A stretch of 64,000 nt of DNA from Mesorhizobium huakuii. GTDB taxonomy: Bacteria > Pseudomonadota > Alphaproteobacteria > Rhizobiales > Rhizobiaceae. The translations under genes were made by a program, and so were the position numbers. The notes below the pieces were generated by a model. The model was given only the letters and a program-made list of their open reading frames with translations. It did not search any database and was not told the origin of the DNA. Below are positions 49,863-58,834 of the stretch, one piece after another. Location: positions 3,654,001 through 3,718,000 of the forward strand of contig NZ_CP050296.1 in NCBI RefSeq assembly GCF_014189455.1. Direction: 5' to 3'. Numbering within the stretch: position 1 is the stretch's first letter; each line of letters begins with the position of its first letter.

Positions 49863-50522
49863 TCAGTGGATCGGCACCAGCCCGGCCAGTTCGCGCATGT
49901 CGTCGAACAGGATGCCGCCGGCCTCGGTCAGGCCGTCGCGGTCCGAATAGGGGTCGCCGTGATAGGAAAACACCCGCATGCCGGCGGCAATGCCGGCCTG
50001 GGTGCCGGCGACGCTGTCCTCGATGACGATGCAGTCGGCGGGCGCGAAGCCCATGGTCTTGGCTGCGTGCAGGAACAGGTCGGGAAACGGTTTGCCGCGC
50101 CCGACCATGGTCGAGGAAAACATCGCATGTTCGAACAGCGGCAACAGCCCGGTCTGGCCAAGCGTGATGTGCATCTTCGAAATCCTGGCCGAGGTGGCGA
50201 CGCAATAGGGGATGCCGGCCGCGCGGACCGCCTCGATGAACTCTCGGACGTAAGGGATTGCCTCGACGCCATGGGAAAACAGGTCCGGCAGGCCGGCATT
50301 CCAGCGATCGACGAAATCGGCGCCGAGGCGGACCTCGGTCTGCGCCTCGATCTCCTTCTGCACCGAGGCCATGCTGCGGCCGGAGAAATTCTTGCGGCAA
50401 TATTCGAAGCTTGTCGGATAGCCGGCAGCCGTCAGCCATTCGGCGAGGCGTCGATTGGCCAGATTCTCAGTATCGACCAGAATGCCATCGCAGTCGAAGA
50501 TGACTAACTTCGGAACCTGCAT
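49863..50522 (-). CDS. HAD-superfamily hydrolase (phosphatase or phosphomutase type)
   Basis: A 219-residue subfamily IA HAD protein. Motif I is VIFDCDGILVDTE with nucleophile Asp10 and acid Asp12; motif II is CVATSARISK, with Thr/Ser at the expected place; motif III is Lys in GRGKPFPDLFL; motif IV is IVIEDSVAGTQAG. The cap is the helical type of beta-phosphoglucomutase and sugar phosphatases. The substrate is unknown. Its start overlaps the dUTPase stop by one base (TGATG), so the two are translated together. Confidence 0.9.
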   Translation of the reverse strand: MQVPKLVIFDCDGILVDTENLANRRLAEWLTAAGYPTSFEYCRKNFSGRSMASVQKEIEAQTEVRLGADFVDRWNAGLPDLFSHGVEAIPYVREFIEAVRAAGIPYCVATSARISKMHITLGQTGLLPLFEHAMFSSTMVGRGKPFPDLFLHAAKTMGFAPADCIVIEDSVAGTQAGIAAGMRVFSYHGDPYSDRDGLTEAGGILFDDMRELAGLVPIH

Positions 50523-51007
50523 CAGGCGGTGCCGGTCGATCCGAACCCGCCCGAACCACGCGCCGTGCCGCCGGCCAGCGAACGCTCTTCGACGGCCACT
50601 TGCGTCACCGCCGCGAACACGATCTGGGCGATGCGCATGCCGCGCGTTACGGCAAAATCCTCGTCGCCGTGATTGATCAGCAGCACCTTCACCTCGCCGC
50701 GATAGTCGCTGTCGACCGTTCCCGGCGAATTGAGGACGGTCAGGCCATGCTTGAAAGCAAGGCCGGAGCGTGGCCGCACTTGGCCTTCCATGCCTTCGGG
50801 GATTTCCAGGATCAGCCCGGTCGGCACCAAAGCGCGCTTTCCCGGCAGTATCAGCAGTGGCCGGTCGTCGGGCACCGCCGCTCGAAGATCCATGCCGGCC
50901 GCGCCGGTGCTTTCATAGGCGGGGAGGGGTAGTCCTTCAGCATGCGGCAATCTGACGAAGCCGACAGTCGGACCGATGACGGAGGAGTTTTGGAGGGCTG
51001 CGCGCAT
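50522..51007 (-). CDS. dut: dUTP diphosphatase
   Basis: A 161-residue trimeric dUTPase. The five motifs are visible: [31 protein letters not shown] and the C-terminal [10 protein letters not shown] that closes over the nucleotide. It converts dUTP to dUMP, preventing uracil in DNA and feeding dTMP synthesis. The ATG at 51007 is chosen as it gives a normal N-terminus; an ATG at 51052 would add 15 residues. It is coupled to the HAD gene, perhaps a nucleotide phosphatase (inference). Confidence 0.96.
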   Translation of the reverse strand: MRAALQNSSVIGPTVGFVRLPHAEGLPLPAYESTGAAGMDLRAAVPDDRPLLILPGKRALVPTGLILEIPEGMEGQVRPRSGLAFKHGLTVLNSPGTVDSDYRGEVKVLLINHGDEDFAVTRGMRIAQIVFAAVTQVAVEERSLAGGTARGSGGFGSTGTA

Positions 51008-51085
51008 AAAATCGATCCTATCGGCGCGATTGCCGATTCGGTCAATTCGCACGCACCGCTATCAACGGCTTTCTTTCAGGCATCA

Positions 51086-51556
51086 CTATGACCTCGCCAT
51101 CGGAACCACCGTCGTCTCCTTGATCTCTTCCATGACGAAGGAGGCCGAAACATCGGACAGCGCCACCTTGGCGATCAGCCGCTGGTAAAGTCGGTCATAG
51201 GCCTTCACGTCGGCGACGCGGGCGCGCAGGACATAGTCGAGGTCGCCGGACATGCGGTAGACGCCGGTGATCTCGGGAAAACCGGTCACCGCCGCCCGGA
51301 ATCTCTGCAGCCAGTCCGGGTCATGGTTGGACGTGCGGATCAGGATGAACACCGAAAGGCCGAGTCCCAGCTTGTCGGCATCGACCAGCGCCACGCGGCC
51401 GGTGATGACGCCATCCTCCTCCAGCCGCTTGACGCGCCGCCAGCAGGCATTGCGCGACAGGGCCACCCGTTCCGACAGCTGATCGACCGACAGCGTGCCG
51501 TCGCGTTGCAATTCGGCAAGCAGTTTGCGGTCTATTTCATCGATATCCAGCGCCAT
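51086..51556 (-). CDS. Lrp/AsnC-family transcriptional regulator
   Basis: A 156-residue regulator. The N-terminal helix-turn-helix begins IDEIDRKLLAELQRDGTLS and continues VALSRNACWRRVKRLEEDGV; the C-terminal RAM ligand domain follows with ITGVYRMSGDLDYVLRARV. Such proteins sense amino acids. The ATG at 51556 matches the family's normal start; a longer frame to 51682 overlaps the divergent gene. It is transcribed away from the small DUF6356 gene, whose promoter it may control. Confidence 0.9.
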   Translation of the reverse strand: MALDIDEIDRKLLAELQRDGTLSVDQLSERVALSRNACWRRVKRLEEDGVITGRVALVDADKLGLGLSVFILIRTSNHDPDWLQRFRAAVTGFPEITGVYRMSGDLDYVLRARVADVKAYDRLYQRLIAKVALSDVSASFVMEEIKETTVVPMARS

Positions 51557-51669
51557 GTTGGGATGTTTGTCCCATAAAACGGCAAGATACAAGGACATTT
51601 TGAGACCGATGAACCGGCGAAGCGTGTCAGGATACTCATATTGGAACGCAAGCGCTGAAGGGGAACAAC

Positions 51670-51918
51670 ATGTCGCTCGCAAGCATCTTCACATCTCATC
51701 CGGCCAAGGTCGGCGAAACCTATTTCGGCCACATGGCGTTTGCCGCCTGGTTCTCCTCGCGCCTGCTGATGGCGGCCGGCGCCGCGCTCGTTCACGCTTT
51801 CTTGCCATTTCTCTTCGAGACTACCGCCAGCCGAATCGTCCGCGAGCTGTACGAGCGGACGCACAACAGAGGCACACACGCGACCAAGGGGCCTGCGGCT
51901 CTTCCGGATCGCGCCTAA
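51670..51918 (+). CDS. Small membrane-associated DUF6356 protein
   Basis: An 82-residue protein with the pattern SLASIFTSHPAKVGETYFGH followed by a hydrophobic helix MAAGAALVHAFLPFLFE and a polar tail. This matches short alphaproteobacterial proteins of the DUF6356 type ('HPxxVGETYxEH' opening). Function is unknown. GAAGGGGAAC precedes the ATG. It is divergent from the Lrp-type regulator and 15 bases upstream of the amidotransferase gene, so an operon is probable. Confidence 0.8.
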   Translation: MSLASIFTSHPAKVGETYFGHMAFAAWFSSRLLMAAGAALVHAFLPFLFETTASRIVRELYERTHNRGTHATKGPAALPDRA

Positions 51919-51933
51919 AGGACGACAGAAGCG

Positions 51934-52734
51934 ATGTGCCGGTGGGCGGCCTATCTCGGTGAAGCGGTCTTTCTCGAAGACATTCTGACCGCGCCCTGTC
52001 ACTCGCTGATTGCCCAGAGCCATTGTGCCCAGGAAGCCAAGTCGCCGACCAATGGCGACGGTTTCGGCCTTGCCTGGTATGGCGACCGGCCGGAACCCGG
52101 CCTCTATCGCGATATCCTGCCGGCCTGGTCCGATCCCAATCTGAAAAGCCTGTGCCGGCAGATCAAATCCGGCCTTTTCCTCGCCCATGTGCGGGCCTCC
52201 ACCGGCGGCGCCACCAGCCGCATGAATTGCCATCCCTTCATCTCCGGTCCCTGGTCGTTCATGCATAACGGCCAGATCGGCGGCTTCGAGAAGATCCGCC
52301 GCGCGCTGGAGAATTCGCTGTCCGACGCCGTCTTCGACCAGCGCGAAGGCACCACTGATTCAGAACTCTTTTTCCTGCTGATGATCGACGAGGGATTGGC
52401 CGGCGATCCGCAAGGTGCCGTGTCGCGCGCCACCAGCCGCGTGCTGGAAGCCTCACGCCGCGCCGGCCTCGAACCGGTACTGAAGCTCACCGCCGCCTTT
52501 TCGGACGGGCAGGCGCTGCACGCGGTGCGCTACGCCACCGATGCCCACGCGCCGACGCTCTACACCTCCTCCTTGCGCAAAGGTGGCGGCCGCTGCATCG
52601 TCTCCGAACCATTCGATCGCGAGGGTGGCGACTGGCAAGCGATCCCGCCATCGAGCTTCGTCACCATGACTGGGGATGGCATGGCCATTCGTCCTTTCGC
52701 GCCCGCATCGGCTAGGCTGGCACTGGCGGTCTAG
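51934..52734 (+). CDS. Class II glutamine amidotransferase (YafJ/EgtC-like)
   Basis: A 266-residue Ntn-type hydrolase. The catalytic cysteine is residue 2 (MCRWAAYLGE), exposed after removal of Met. Other typical parts are SPTNGDGFGLAWYG, FLAHVRASTGG, HPFISGPWSFMHNGQIGGF and TTDSELFFLLM. Related proteins include YafJ of unknown role and EgtC, which removes a gamma-glutamyl group in ergothioneine synthesis; no other egt genes are nearby, so the YafJ type is favoured. Confidence 0.9.
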   Translation: MCRWAAYLGEAVFLEDILTAPCHSLIAQSHCAQEAKSPTNGDGFGLAWYGDRPEPGLYRDILPAWSDPNLKSLCRQIKSGLFLAHVRASTGGATSRMNCHPFISGPWSFMHNGQIGGFEKIRRALENSLSDAVFDQREGTTDSELFFLLMIDEGLAGDPQGAVSRATSRVLEASRRAGLEPVLKLTAAFSDGQALHAVRYATDAHAPTLYTSSLRKGGGRCIVSEPFDREGGDWQAIPPSSFVTMTGDGMAIRPFAPASARLALAV

Positions 52735-52762
52735 TTTCAAATTGCGGCAACGCCGCGGGCCA

Positions 52763-52976
52763 GCGCCCCCCTCTGTCCTGCCGGACGTTCGTCGTTCGGA
52801 AAGCCAAGCAATTGGCTTTCCGTCCGCTACGCGGACCACTCCTCAACCCCCACGAGGGGGAGATTGGATGTCACAACGGCCTTCGCCAATCGCCGACCTT
52901 GCAGGACTGAGCGAGGCGCCGAAATTGCCAATCTCCTCACTTGTGGGGGAGATGTCCGGCAGGACAGAGGGGGCGC
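52763..52976. repeat. Composite palindromic intergenic element of about 214 bp
   Basis: Long inverted arms bound the element: the left arm (52763-52786) contains CCCTCTGTCCTGCCGGAC, and the right arm (52954-52976) contains GTCCGGCAGGACAGAGGG. Nested palindromes include GGAAAGCCAA-GCAA-TTGGCTTTCC (52798-52821) and GTCCGC-TAC-GCGGAC, plus the CCCCCACGAGGGGGAGATTGG core also seen at 37383. No gene lies in the 375-base gap between the amidotransferase and amidase genes; the remaining bases upstream of the amidase show nothing clear. Confidence 0.8.
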
Positions 52977-53109
52977 CGTAGAGTGCCGACCTCAACGGTC
53001 GGCACAATTCTGATCAAACGCAGCCAATCTCCCAATGCTCAACTCCGCTTGAAGTCGTGCCGCTGTCCGCCATTTTCCAGGCGAGCGCGGTCAAGCCGGA
53101 GCATTTGCC

Positions 53110-54483
53110 ATGGACATCGCTTTCTCCTCGACAACCGAACTTGCTGCCGCGATTCGCAATCGCAAAATCTCCGCCGTCGAAGCACTCGACGCCCATCTGG
53201 CGCAGATCGATCGGCACAACGCGGCGATCAACGCCGTCATCTCGCTCGACAGGGAAGGCGCGTACAGCCAAGCCAAAAAAGCCGACGCTGCACTCGCGCG
53301 CCGCGCCACGCCCGGACCGCTGCACGGCGTTCCCTTCACGCTGAAGGACACGCACGAAACCGCAGGCATGAAAACCACCGTCGGCTTTCCGCCCTTCGCC
53401 GACTATGTCGCCAGCCACGACAGCCCGGTCGTCGCCCGGCTCAAGTGGGCAGGCGGCGTGCTGATGGCCAAGACCAATGTCGCGACCATGCTGTCCGACT
53501 GGCAGTCGAACAATCCGCTGTTCGGCCGCACCAGCAATCCCTGGAACCCTGAGCGCACGGCGGGCGGCTCTAGCGGCGGCGCCGCTGCGGCGGTGGCGGC
53601 GGGGATGACGCCCTTCGATGTCGGCACTGACATGCAGGCTTCAATCCGCCTGCCCGCCGCCTTCAGCGGTGTCTATGGCTTGAAAGCAACGGAACACCGC
53701 GTCACTCTGGCCGGCGCCTTCCCCAACCCGGGCGGGGCAGCGCGCAGCGTGCGGTTGATGTCCTGCCTCGGACCGCTGGCGCGCAGCGTGGACGATTTGT
53801 CCCTGATCTATCAAATCATCGCCGGGCCGGACGGGCGCGACACCGATCTGGCGCCGGTGCCGGTCGAGACCGTGCCGAAGCTCGACCTCAAGCCATTGCG
53901 CTTAGCCTTCGCGCCGTCCTTCCCCGGCTTGCCGGTGGCCGGCGACATCAGTGCCGCGGTTGAAAATCTCGCAAAGCAGCTGCAATCGGCCGGCGCGATC
54001 GTCGAGGAAGCGAGACTGCCGAAGCTCGATCTGCACGACAATCTCGCGCAAGGCGGCGCGCTGATCGGCATGATGATGGAGGCCGCGCAACCCCAGCCGC
54101 CGGAGCAGCCGACACCGGTGTCGCGCTGGTTCGAGGCGCTCGCCCGCCGCGACAAATCCGTTCTCGCCTGGGACCGGTTCTTCGACGACTGGGATGCGCT
54201 GCTCTGCCCGGTCGCCATGACCACCGCCTTCCCGCATTGCGAGCCGGGCACGCCAATCAAGGTCGACGGCAAGGAGCAAAGCTATTGGATGCTGCCGGCC
54301 TATGGCGCCGTCTTCAACTACAGCGGTCACCCGGCACTTGCGATGCCGTGCGGAGAAGATCGCGACGGCCTGCCGATCGGCTTGCAATTGGTCGGCAAGC
54401 GCTGGTCGGAGGCGCGACTGCTTGGTGTCGCGGCGGCGATCGAGCCGCTCACCGGCGGCTTTCGCCGTCCGCCGGCTTATTGA
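53110..54483 (+). CDS. Amidase-signature family protein
   Basis: A 457-residue amidase. The catalytic lysine is Lys79 in GVPFTLKDTHET, the cis-serine lies in TAGGSSGGAA (150-159) and the nucleophile is Ser178 in GTDMQASIRLP. Most family members have Gly-Gly before this serine, forming the oxyanion hole; here it is Gln-Ala, so activity or substrate may differ. The protein cleaves an amide of unknown identity. Its 3' end overlaps that of the convergent FAD oxidoreductase gene by seven bases. Confidence 0.9.
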   Translation: MDIAFSSTTELAAAIRNRKISAVEALDAHLAQIDRHNAAINAVISLDREGAYSQAKKADAALARRATPGPLHGVPFTLKDTHETAGMKTTVGFPPFADYVASHDSPVVARLKWAGGVLMAKTNVATMLSDWQSNNPLFGRTSNPWNPERTAGGSSGGAAAAVAAGMTPFDVGTDMQASIRLPAAFSGVYGLKATEHRVTLAGAFPNPGGAARSVRLMSCLGPLARSVDDLSLIYQIIAGPDGRDTDLAPVPVETVPKLDLKPLRLAFAPSFPGLPVAGDISAAVENLAKQLQSAGAIVEEARLPKLDLHDNLAQGGALIGMMMEAAQPQPPEQPTPVSRWFEALARRDKSVLAWDRFFDDWDALLCPVAMTTAFPHCEPGTPIKVDGKEQSYWMLPAYGAVFNYSGHPALAMPCGEDRDGLPIGLQLVGKRWSEARLLGVAAAIEPLTGGFRRPPAY

Positions 54484-55550
54484 GCAAAGCGCGACAACCC
54501 ATAGGGCGCCAGCAGCGGATCGCGCTCGCCGTCAAGAATTTCCCTTGTGGCGAACAGGCCGACGGCCGGCGCCAGCGTGATGCCGGAATGCATGACCGCG
54601 ATATAGAGCCCATCCATGCCTTCGGCGCGGCCGATGATCGGAAAGCCGTCGACTGGATTGGGGCGGTAGCCGATGGTGTGGAAATCGAGTTCCAGACCCT
54701 CGGCGCCGCGCAATGCTGCCTTCGTGACCGCGAACAGATCGCGCGCCGTCGCCTCAGAGTTCTCGCCGGGATCGCCGCCGGCAAAATCCGAGCCGGCGAT
54801 GATGCGGCCCTCGGCCGTCTGGCGCATGTGCAGCCTCTCGGCGTGCACCAGCCCATTGAGCAGCTTTTTGTATGGTCGCGAATGGACGATCAGGCCCGGC
54901 GGCGTCTCAATCGGCAAGTTGATGCCGGCCGTCGCGGCAATGGCCGGGGCACCGACACCGGCGGCGATCACCACCTCATCGGCGGCAATCAGCCCATGCG
55001 ATGTATCCACGCCGGTCATCCTGCCGTTTGTGACCGCCAGCGCCGAGACCGTGCTGGAAATGGCCCGCGCACCATGCCGTTCGGCATCCGCCAGCAACAC
55101 CTTGGCCGTCGCAACCGGCTCGGCCACGCCTTCCTCCGCGACATAAACGGCGAATTCAGGAGGCTCGACGAGGTTGGGCTCGATGTGCGCCGCCCGCTCG
55201 CGGCCAACGCGTTCGATGCCGTAGCCCCATGAAGAATGTTCGGCCGCGTAGGCTTCGAGCCGGTCGGCTGGCAGATCCCAGCACAGCCCGCCGCACCAGG
55301 CGAGCGGCAGCCCGGGCAGCTCGTTTGCCAGCCGTTTCCATTCGTCCATCGCGCGGGTGCGCAGCCGGAAATAGATTTCCGGGTTGCCCCAGCTGGCGTT
55401 GATCCAGGCAAAGGAATTGGGCGTTGCGACACCGCCCGCGCCGCTTTCGGAAACGACCGTCACCCGCGCGCCTGCCCTGGTCAGATGCCAGGCGATGGAG
55501 GCGCCGATGATGCCGGCGCCGACGACGATCACTTGTTTCGTTGCAGCCAT
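54477..55550 (-). CDS. FAD-dependent oxidoreductase (DAO family)
   Basis: A 357-residue flavoprotein. The dinucleotide-binding motif is at the N-terminus, VIVVGAGIIGASIAWHLTRAG, and the DAO-type C-terminal FAD phrase is VDGFPIIGRAEGMDGLYIAV with a following MHSGITLAPAVG. The family oxidises amines of D-amino acids, glycine or sarcosine. The ATG at 55550 has GAGGAG upstream. It is divergent from the TetR gene with 39 bases between them, so that regulator may act on both. Confidence 0.9.
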   Translation of the reverse strand: MAATKQVIVVGAGIIGASIAWHLTRAGARVTVVSESGAGGVATPNSFAWINASWGNPEIYFRLRTRAMDEWKRLANELPGLPLAWCGGLCWDLPADRLEAYAAEHSSWGYGIERVGRERAAHIEPNLVEPPEFAVYVAEEGVAEPVATAKVLLADAERHGARAISSTVSALAVTNGRMTGVDTSHGLIAADEVVIAAGVGAPAIAATAGINLPIETPPGLIVHSRPYKKLLNGLVHAERLHMRQTAEGRIIAGSDFAGGDPGENSEATARDLFAVTKAALRGAEGLELDFHTIGYRPNPVDGFPIIGRAEGMDGLYIAVMHSGITLAPAVGLFATREILDGERDPLLAPYGLSRFAQ

Positions 55551-55589
55551 GCTTGCTCCTCTGCCTCGATCCCCAAGGCATTCCTCCAA

Positions 55590-56204
55590 GTGCCATCCCG
55601 TTCATCACTTGCCAACATCGGACACGGCAAAAAACTTCTCGACGCCGGTTTCCAGACCCTCTGGAACTCGGGCTATGCCGCCGCCGGCGTGCGCGACATC
55701 GTTGCCGCCGCCGATGCCCGGCCGGGCTCCTTCACCAATCATTTTGCCTCCAAGGAGGCGTTCGCCGGCGAGGTGCTGGACCGCTACTTCGCCTATGTCA
55801 GCGGACTGGTCGAAGCGGCCCTCGCACAGGATGGCACGCCACCCATCGGCAGGCTGCGCCGCTACCTCGACGTCATCACCTCGAAGCTCGAGGCGCATGA
55901 CTGGGCACGCGGCTGCATGATCGGCAATCTCAGCCTCGAGACAGCCGTGCACAGCGAGCCGCTGCGCCTGCAACTCGTCGCCATTTTCGAGCGCTGGCGC
56001 CAGCCCTTCGCCGCCTGCATCGCCGAAGGCCAGGCGACCGGTGACATCACCCGAGCGTTCGAGGCGGAAGACCTCGCCGATTTCCTGCTGTCTTCCTGGC
56101 AGGGCGCCATGCTGCGCATGAAGGTCGAACGCAGCCCTGCGCCACTCGAACGGTTCAAGAAAATCATCTTCAGCACAGTGTTCGCCAAGGAGACGACCCC
56201 ATGA
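55590..56204 (+). CDS. TetR-family transcriptional regulator
   Basis: A 204-residue regulator. The helix-turn-helix reads LLDAGFQTLWNSGYAAAGVR then DIVAAADARPGSFTNHFASK, a standard TetR N-terminus. The C-terminal ligand domain has WARGCMIGNLSLE, common in the AcrR subgroup. The start is taken as GTG at 55590, which gives VPSRSSLAN; no strong ribosome binding site is present, so the start is uncertain. Its stop overlaps the dehalogenase start by four bases (ATGA), so regulator and enzyme are made together. Confidence 0.85.
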   Translation: MPSRSSLANIGHGKKLLDAGFQTLWNSGYAAAGVRDIVAAADARPGSFTNHFASKEAFAGEVLDRYFAYVSGLVEAALAQDGTPPIGRLRRYLDVITSKLEAHDWARGCMIGNLSLETAVHSEPLRLQLVAIFERWRQPFAACIAEGQATGDITRAFEAEDLADFLLSSWQGAMLRMKVERSPAPLERFKKIIFSTVFAKETTP

Positions 56205-57130
56205 GTTCGAAGACCGACCCGTCTCAAGCCAGCGTTGCCACAGCGAGACGTTCGCAGATAGCCGTACTCGATTCGACCATGTCCTATATCGAGGTCGGCA
56301 CATCCGGCCCGACCGTGCTGTTCCTGCACGGCAACCCGACCTCATCCCATATCTGGCGCAACATCATTCCGCATATCGCGCCGTTCGGCCGCTGCATCGC
56401 GCCTGACCTGATCGGCTATGGCCAGTCCGGCAAGCCCGACATCGACTATCGCTTCTTCGACCATGTCCGCTATCTCGATGCCTTCCTCGACGCGCTCGAT
56501 ATCAGCGATGTGGTGCTGGTGGCGCAGGATTGGGGCACCGCGCTTGCGTTTCATCTCGCGGCACGGCGGCCGCGGCGCATCCTCGGCCTCGCCTTCATGG
56601 AATTCATCCGGCCCTTCGAGCGCTGGGAGGATTTTCACCAGCGCCCGCAAGCCCGCGAAATGTTCAAGGCGCTCCGCACGCCGGGTGTCGGCGAAAAGCT
56701 GGTCCTGGAAGACAATGTCTTCGTCGAAAAGGTGCTTCCGGCCTCGGTGCTGCGTACGATGAGCAACGAGGAGATGGCAGCCTACCGGGCGCCGTTCCCA
56801 ACGCCAGAGTCGCGTAAGCCAGTGCTGCGCCTGCCCCGAGAATTGCCGATCGAAGGGCAGCCCGCCGACGTTGCCGCCATCAGCGAGCACGATCATCGCG
56901 CGCTGCGGCTGTCCACCTATCCGAAACTGCTGTTCGCCGGCGATCCCGGCGCGTTGATTTCGCCGCAGGCGGCAAAGGAGTTCGCGGCCGGGCTGAAGAA
57001 CTGCCGCTTCATCAATCTCGGGCCCGGCGCGCACTATCTGCAGGAGGATCATGCCGACGCGATAGGAAGCGCCATTGCCGGCTGGCTTCCGGAGGTCGTT
57101 TTGGCGAACCGGATGGGCGAGTTGGCCTGA
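56201..57130 (+). CDS. Haloalkane dehalogenase (HLD-II, DhaA/DmlA-like)
   Basis: A 309-residue alpha/beta hydrolase. The nucleophile is Asp110 in VLVAQDWGTALAF; Trp111 and Asn45 in FLHGNPTSSHIW are the halide-stabilising pair; Glu134 in FMEFIRPFERWEDF is the catalytic acid and His278 in GAHYLQEDHADAIGS the base. All five residues and their surroundings match DhaA-type dehalogenases, so activity on small chloro- or bromoalkanes is likely. The enzyme converts them to alcohol and halide with water. The TetR gene is coupled upstream, suggesting substrate induction. It resembles the Mesorhizobium enzyme DmlA, from memory. Confidence 0.93.
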   Translation: MSSKTDPSQASVATARRSQIAVLDSTMSYIEVGTSGPTVLFLHGNPTSSHIWRNIIPHIAPFGRCIAPDLIGYGQSGKPDIDYRFFDHVRYLDAFLDALDISDVVLVAQDWGTALAFHLAARRPRRILGLAFMEFIRPFERWEDFHQRPQAREMFKALRTPGVGEKLVLEDNVFVEKVLPASVLRTMSNEEMAAYRAPFPTPESRKPVLRLPRELPIEGQPADVAAISEHDHRALRLSTYPKLLFAGDPGALISPQAAKEFAAGLKNCRFINLGPGAHYLQEDHADAIGSAIAGWLPEVVLANRMGELA

Positions 57131-57231
57131 GGCAAGCCATGCCGTCCGGCGGCACCTGCGCCGCCGGAGCGGTCGACAGCCCGGCGCTGCGCTGCTAGAA
57201 GCCCGGCCTGTCACACGGAAATCCCAGAAGA

Positions 57232-58824
57232 ATGCCTGAAACAATACCAGAGGAAGTGGCGCGCCGCCGCACCTTCGCGATCATCGCGCACCCGGACGCC
57301 GGCAAGACCACGCTCACCGAAAAGCTGCTGCTGTTCGGTGGCGCCATTCAGCTTGCCGGCGAGGTCAAGGCCAAGAAGGACAAGATCCAGACCCGTTCCG
57401 ACTGGATGAAGATCGAGCGCGAGCGCGGCATTTCGGTCGTCACCTCGGTGATGACCTTCGAGTACGAGGACAATGTCTTCAACCTGCTCGACACGCCCGG
57501 CCACGAGGACTTCGCCGACGACACCTACCGCACGCTGTCGGCGGTCGACTCGGCCGTTATGGTCATCGACGCCGCCAAGGGCATCGAGCCGCGCACGCTG
57601 AAACTGTTCGAGGTCTGTCGGCTGCGCGACATTCCGATCATCACCTTCGTCAACAAGATGGACCGCGAAAGCCGCGATCCGTTCGAGATTTTGGACGAGA
57701 TCGAGCAGAAGCTGGCGCTGGACACCGCCCCCATCACTTGGCCGATCGGCCGCGGCAGGACATTTTCCGGCACCTATCATTTGGCGCTCAACGCGGTGCG
57801 CAAGGGCGACGACGAGAAGGAGCGCACGCCGGTCAACGGTCCCGATTCCAACCGCGTCGCCGGGCTGCTGCCGGAAAACGAGCGCGAGGCCTTCATCGAG
57901 GAACTGGAACTCGCGCGCGAAGCCTGCCGACCTCTTGACATTGATGCCTTCCGCGAGGGCCACCTGACGCCGGTCTATTTCGGCTCGGCGCTGCGCAATT
58001 ACGGCGTGCGCGACCTGATCGAGGCGCTCGGCGCCTTCGGCCCGCCGCCGCGCGCGCAGGATGCCGACACCCGCAAGGTCGAGGCGACCGAGGACAAGAT
58101 GACCTCCTTCGTCTTCAAGATCCAGGCCAACATGGACCCCAACCACCGCGACCGCATCGCTTTCGTGCGCGTCTGCTCGGGCAAGCTCGAGCGCGGCATG
58201 AAGGCCAAACTGGTGCGCACGGGCAAGCCGATGAGCCTGTCGGCGCCGCAATTCTTCTTCGCCCGCACCCGCGTCACGGCGGACGAAGCCTTCGCTGGCG
58301 ACGTCGTCGGCATCCCCAATCACGGCACGCTGCGCATCGGCGACACGCTGACCGAGGGTGAGGAAATCCTGTTCCGCGGCGTGCCGAATTTCGCCCCGGA
58401 AATCCTGCGCCGCGTCCGCCTTGGCGACGCGATGAAGGCGAAAAAACTCAAGGAAGCGCTGCACCAGATGGCCGAGGAAGGCGTCGTGCAGCTGTTCTCG
58501 CCCGAGGACGGCTCACCGGCAATCGTCGGCGTCGTCGGCGCCCTGCAGCTCGACGTGCTGAAGGAGCGGCTGAACTTCGAATACACGCTGCCGGTCGAAT
58601 TCGAAATGTCGCGCTTTTCCGTCTGCCGCTGGATTTCGGCTGACGACAAAGCCGAGACGCTTCGCTTTATCGAAGCGCATCGCGGCGACATCGCCAGGGA
58701 CCTCGACAATGACCCGGTGTTTTTGGCGCAGCACGCCTTCTCGCTGAACTACGAGGCCGAACGCTGGAAAGCCATCCGCTTCGCCACGATCAAGGACTAC
58801 CAGGTCCGCGACAGGGCGGCGTAG
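57232..58824 (+). CDS. prfC: Peptide chain release factor 3
   Basis: A 530-residue translational GTPase, the normal RF3 length. The G1 motif is AHPDAGKTT, G3 is DTPGHEDF and G4 is NKMDRE. The RF3-specific phrase RSDWMKIERERGISVVTSVM is present. RF3 removes RF1 and RF2 from ribosomes after peptide release using GTP. A fold-back repeat begins just after the stop codon. Confidence 0.96.
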   Translation: MPETIPEEVARRRTFAIIAHPDAGKTTLTEKLLLFGGAIQLAGEVKAKKDKIQTRSDWMKIERERGISVVTSVMTFEYEDNVFNLLDTPGHEDFADDTYRTLSAVDSAVMVIDAAKGIEPRTLKLFEVCRLRDIPIITFVNKMDRESRDPFEILDEIEQKLALDTAPITWPIGRGRTFSGTYHLALNAVRKGDDEKERTPVNGPDSNRVAGLLPENEREAFIEELELAREACRPLDIDAFREGHLTPVYFGSALRNYGVRDLIEALGAFGPPPRAQDADTRKVEATEDKMTSFVFKIQANMDPNHRDRIAFVRVCSGKLERGMKAKLVRTGKPMSLSAPQFFFARTRVTADEAFAGDVVGIPNHGTLRIGDTLTEGEEILFRGVPNFAPEILRRVRLGDAMKAKKLKEALHQMAEEGVVQLFSPEDGSPAIVGVVGALQLDVLKERLNFEYTLPVEFEMSRFSVCRWISADDKAETLRFIEAHRGDIARDLDNDPVFLAQHAFSLNYEAERWKAIRFATIKDYQVRDRAA

Positions 58825-58834
58825 GCACTGCTTT

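Noticed and set aside
57211..58464. A 417-codon minus-strand open frame opposite prfC
   Set aside because: prfC on the plus strand has all GTPase motifs; the antisense product has no family features and a composition typical of a shadow frame.
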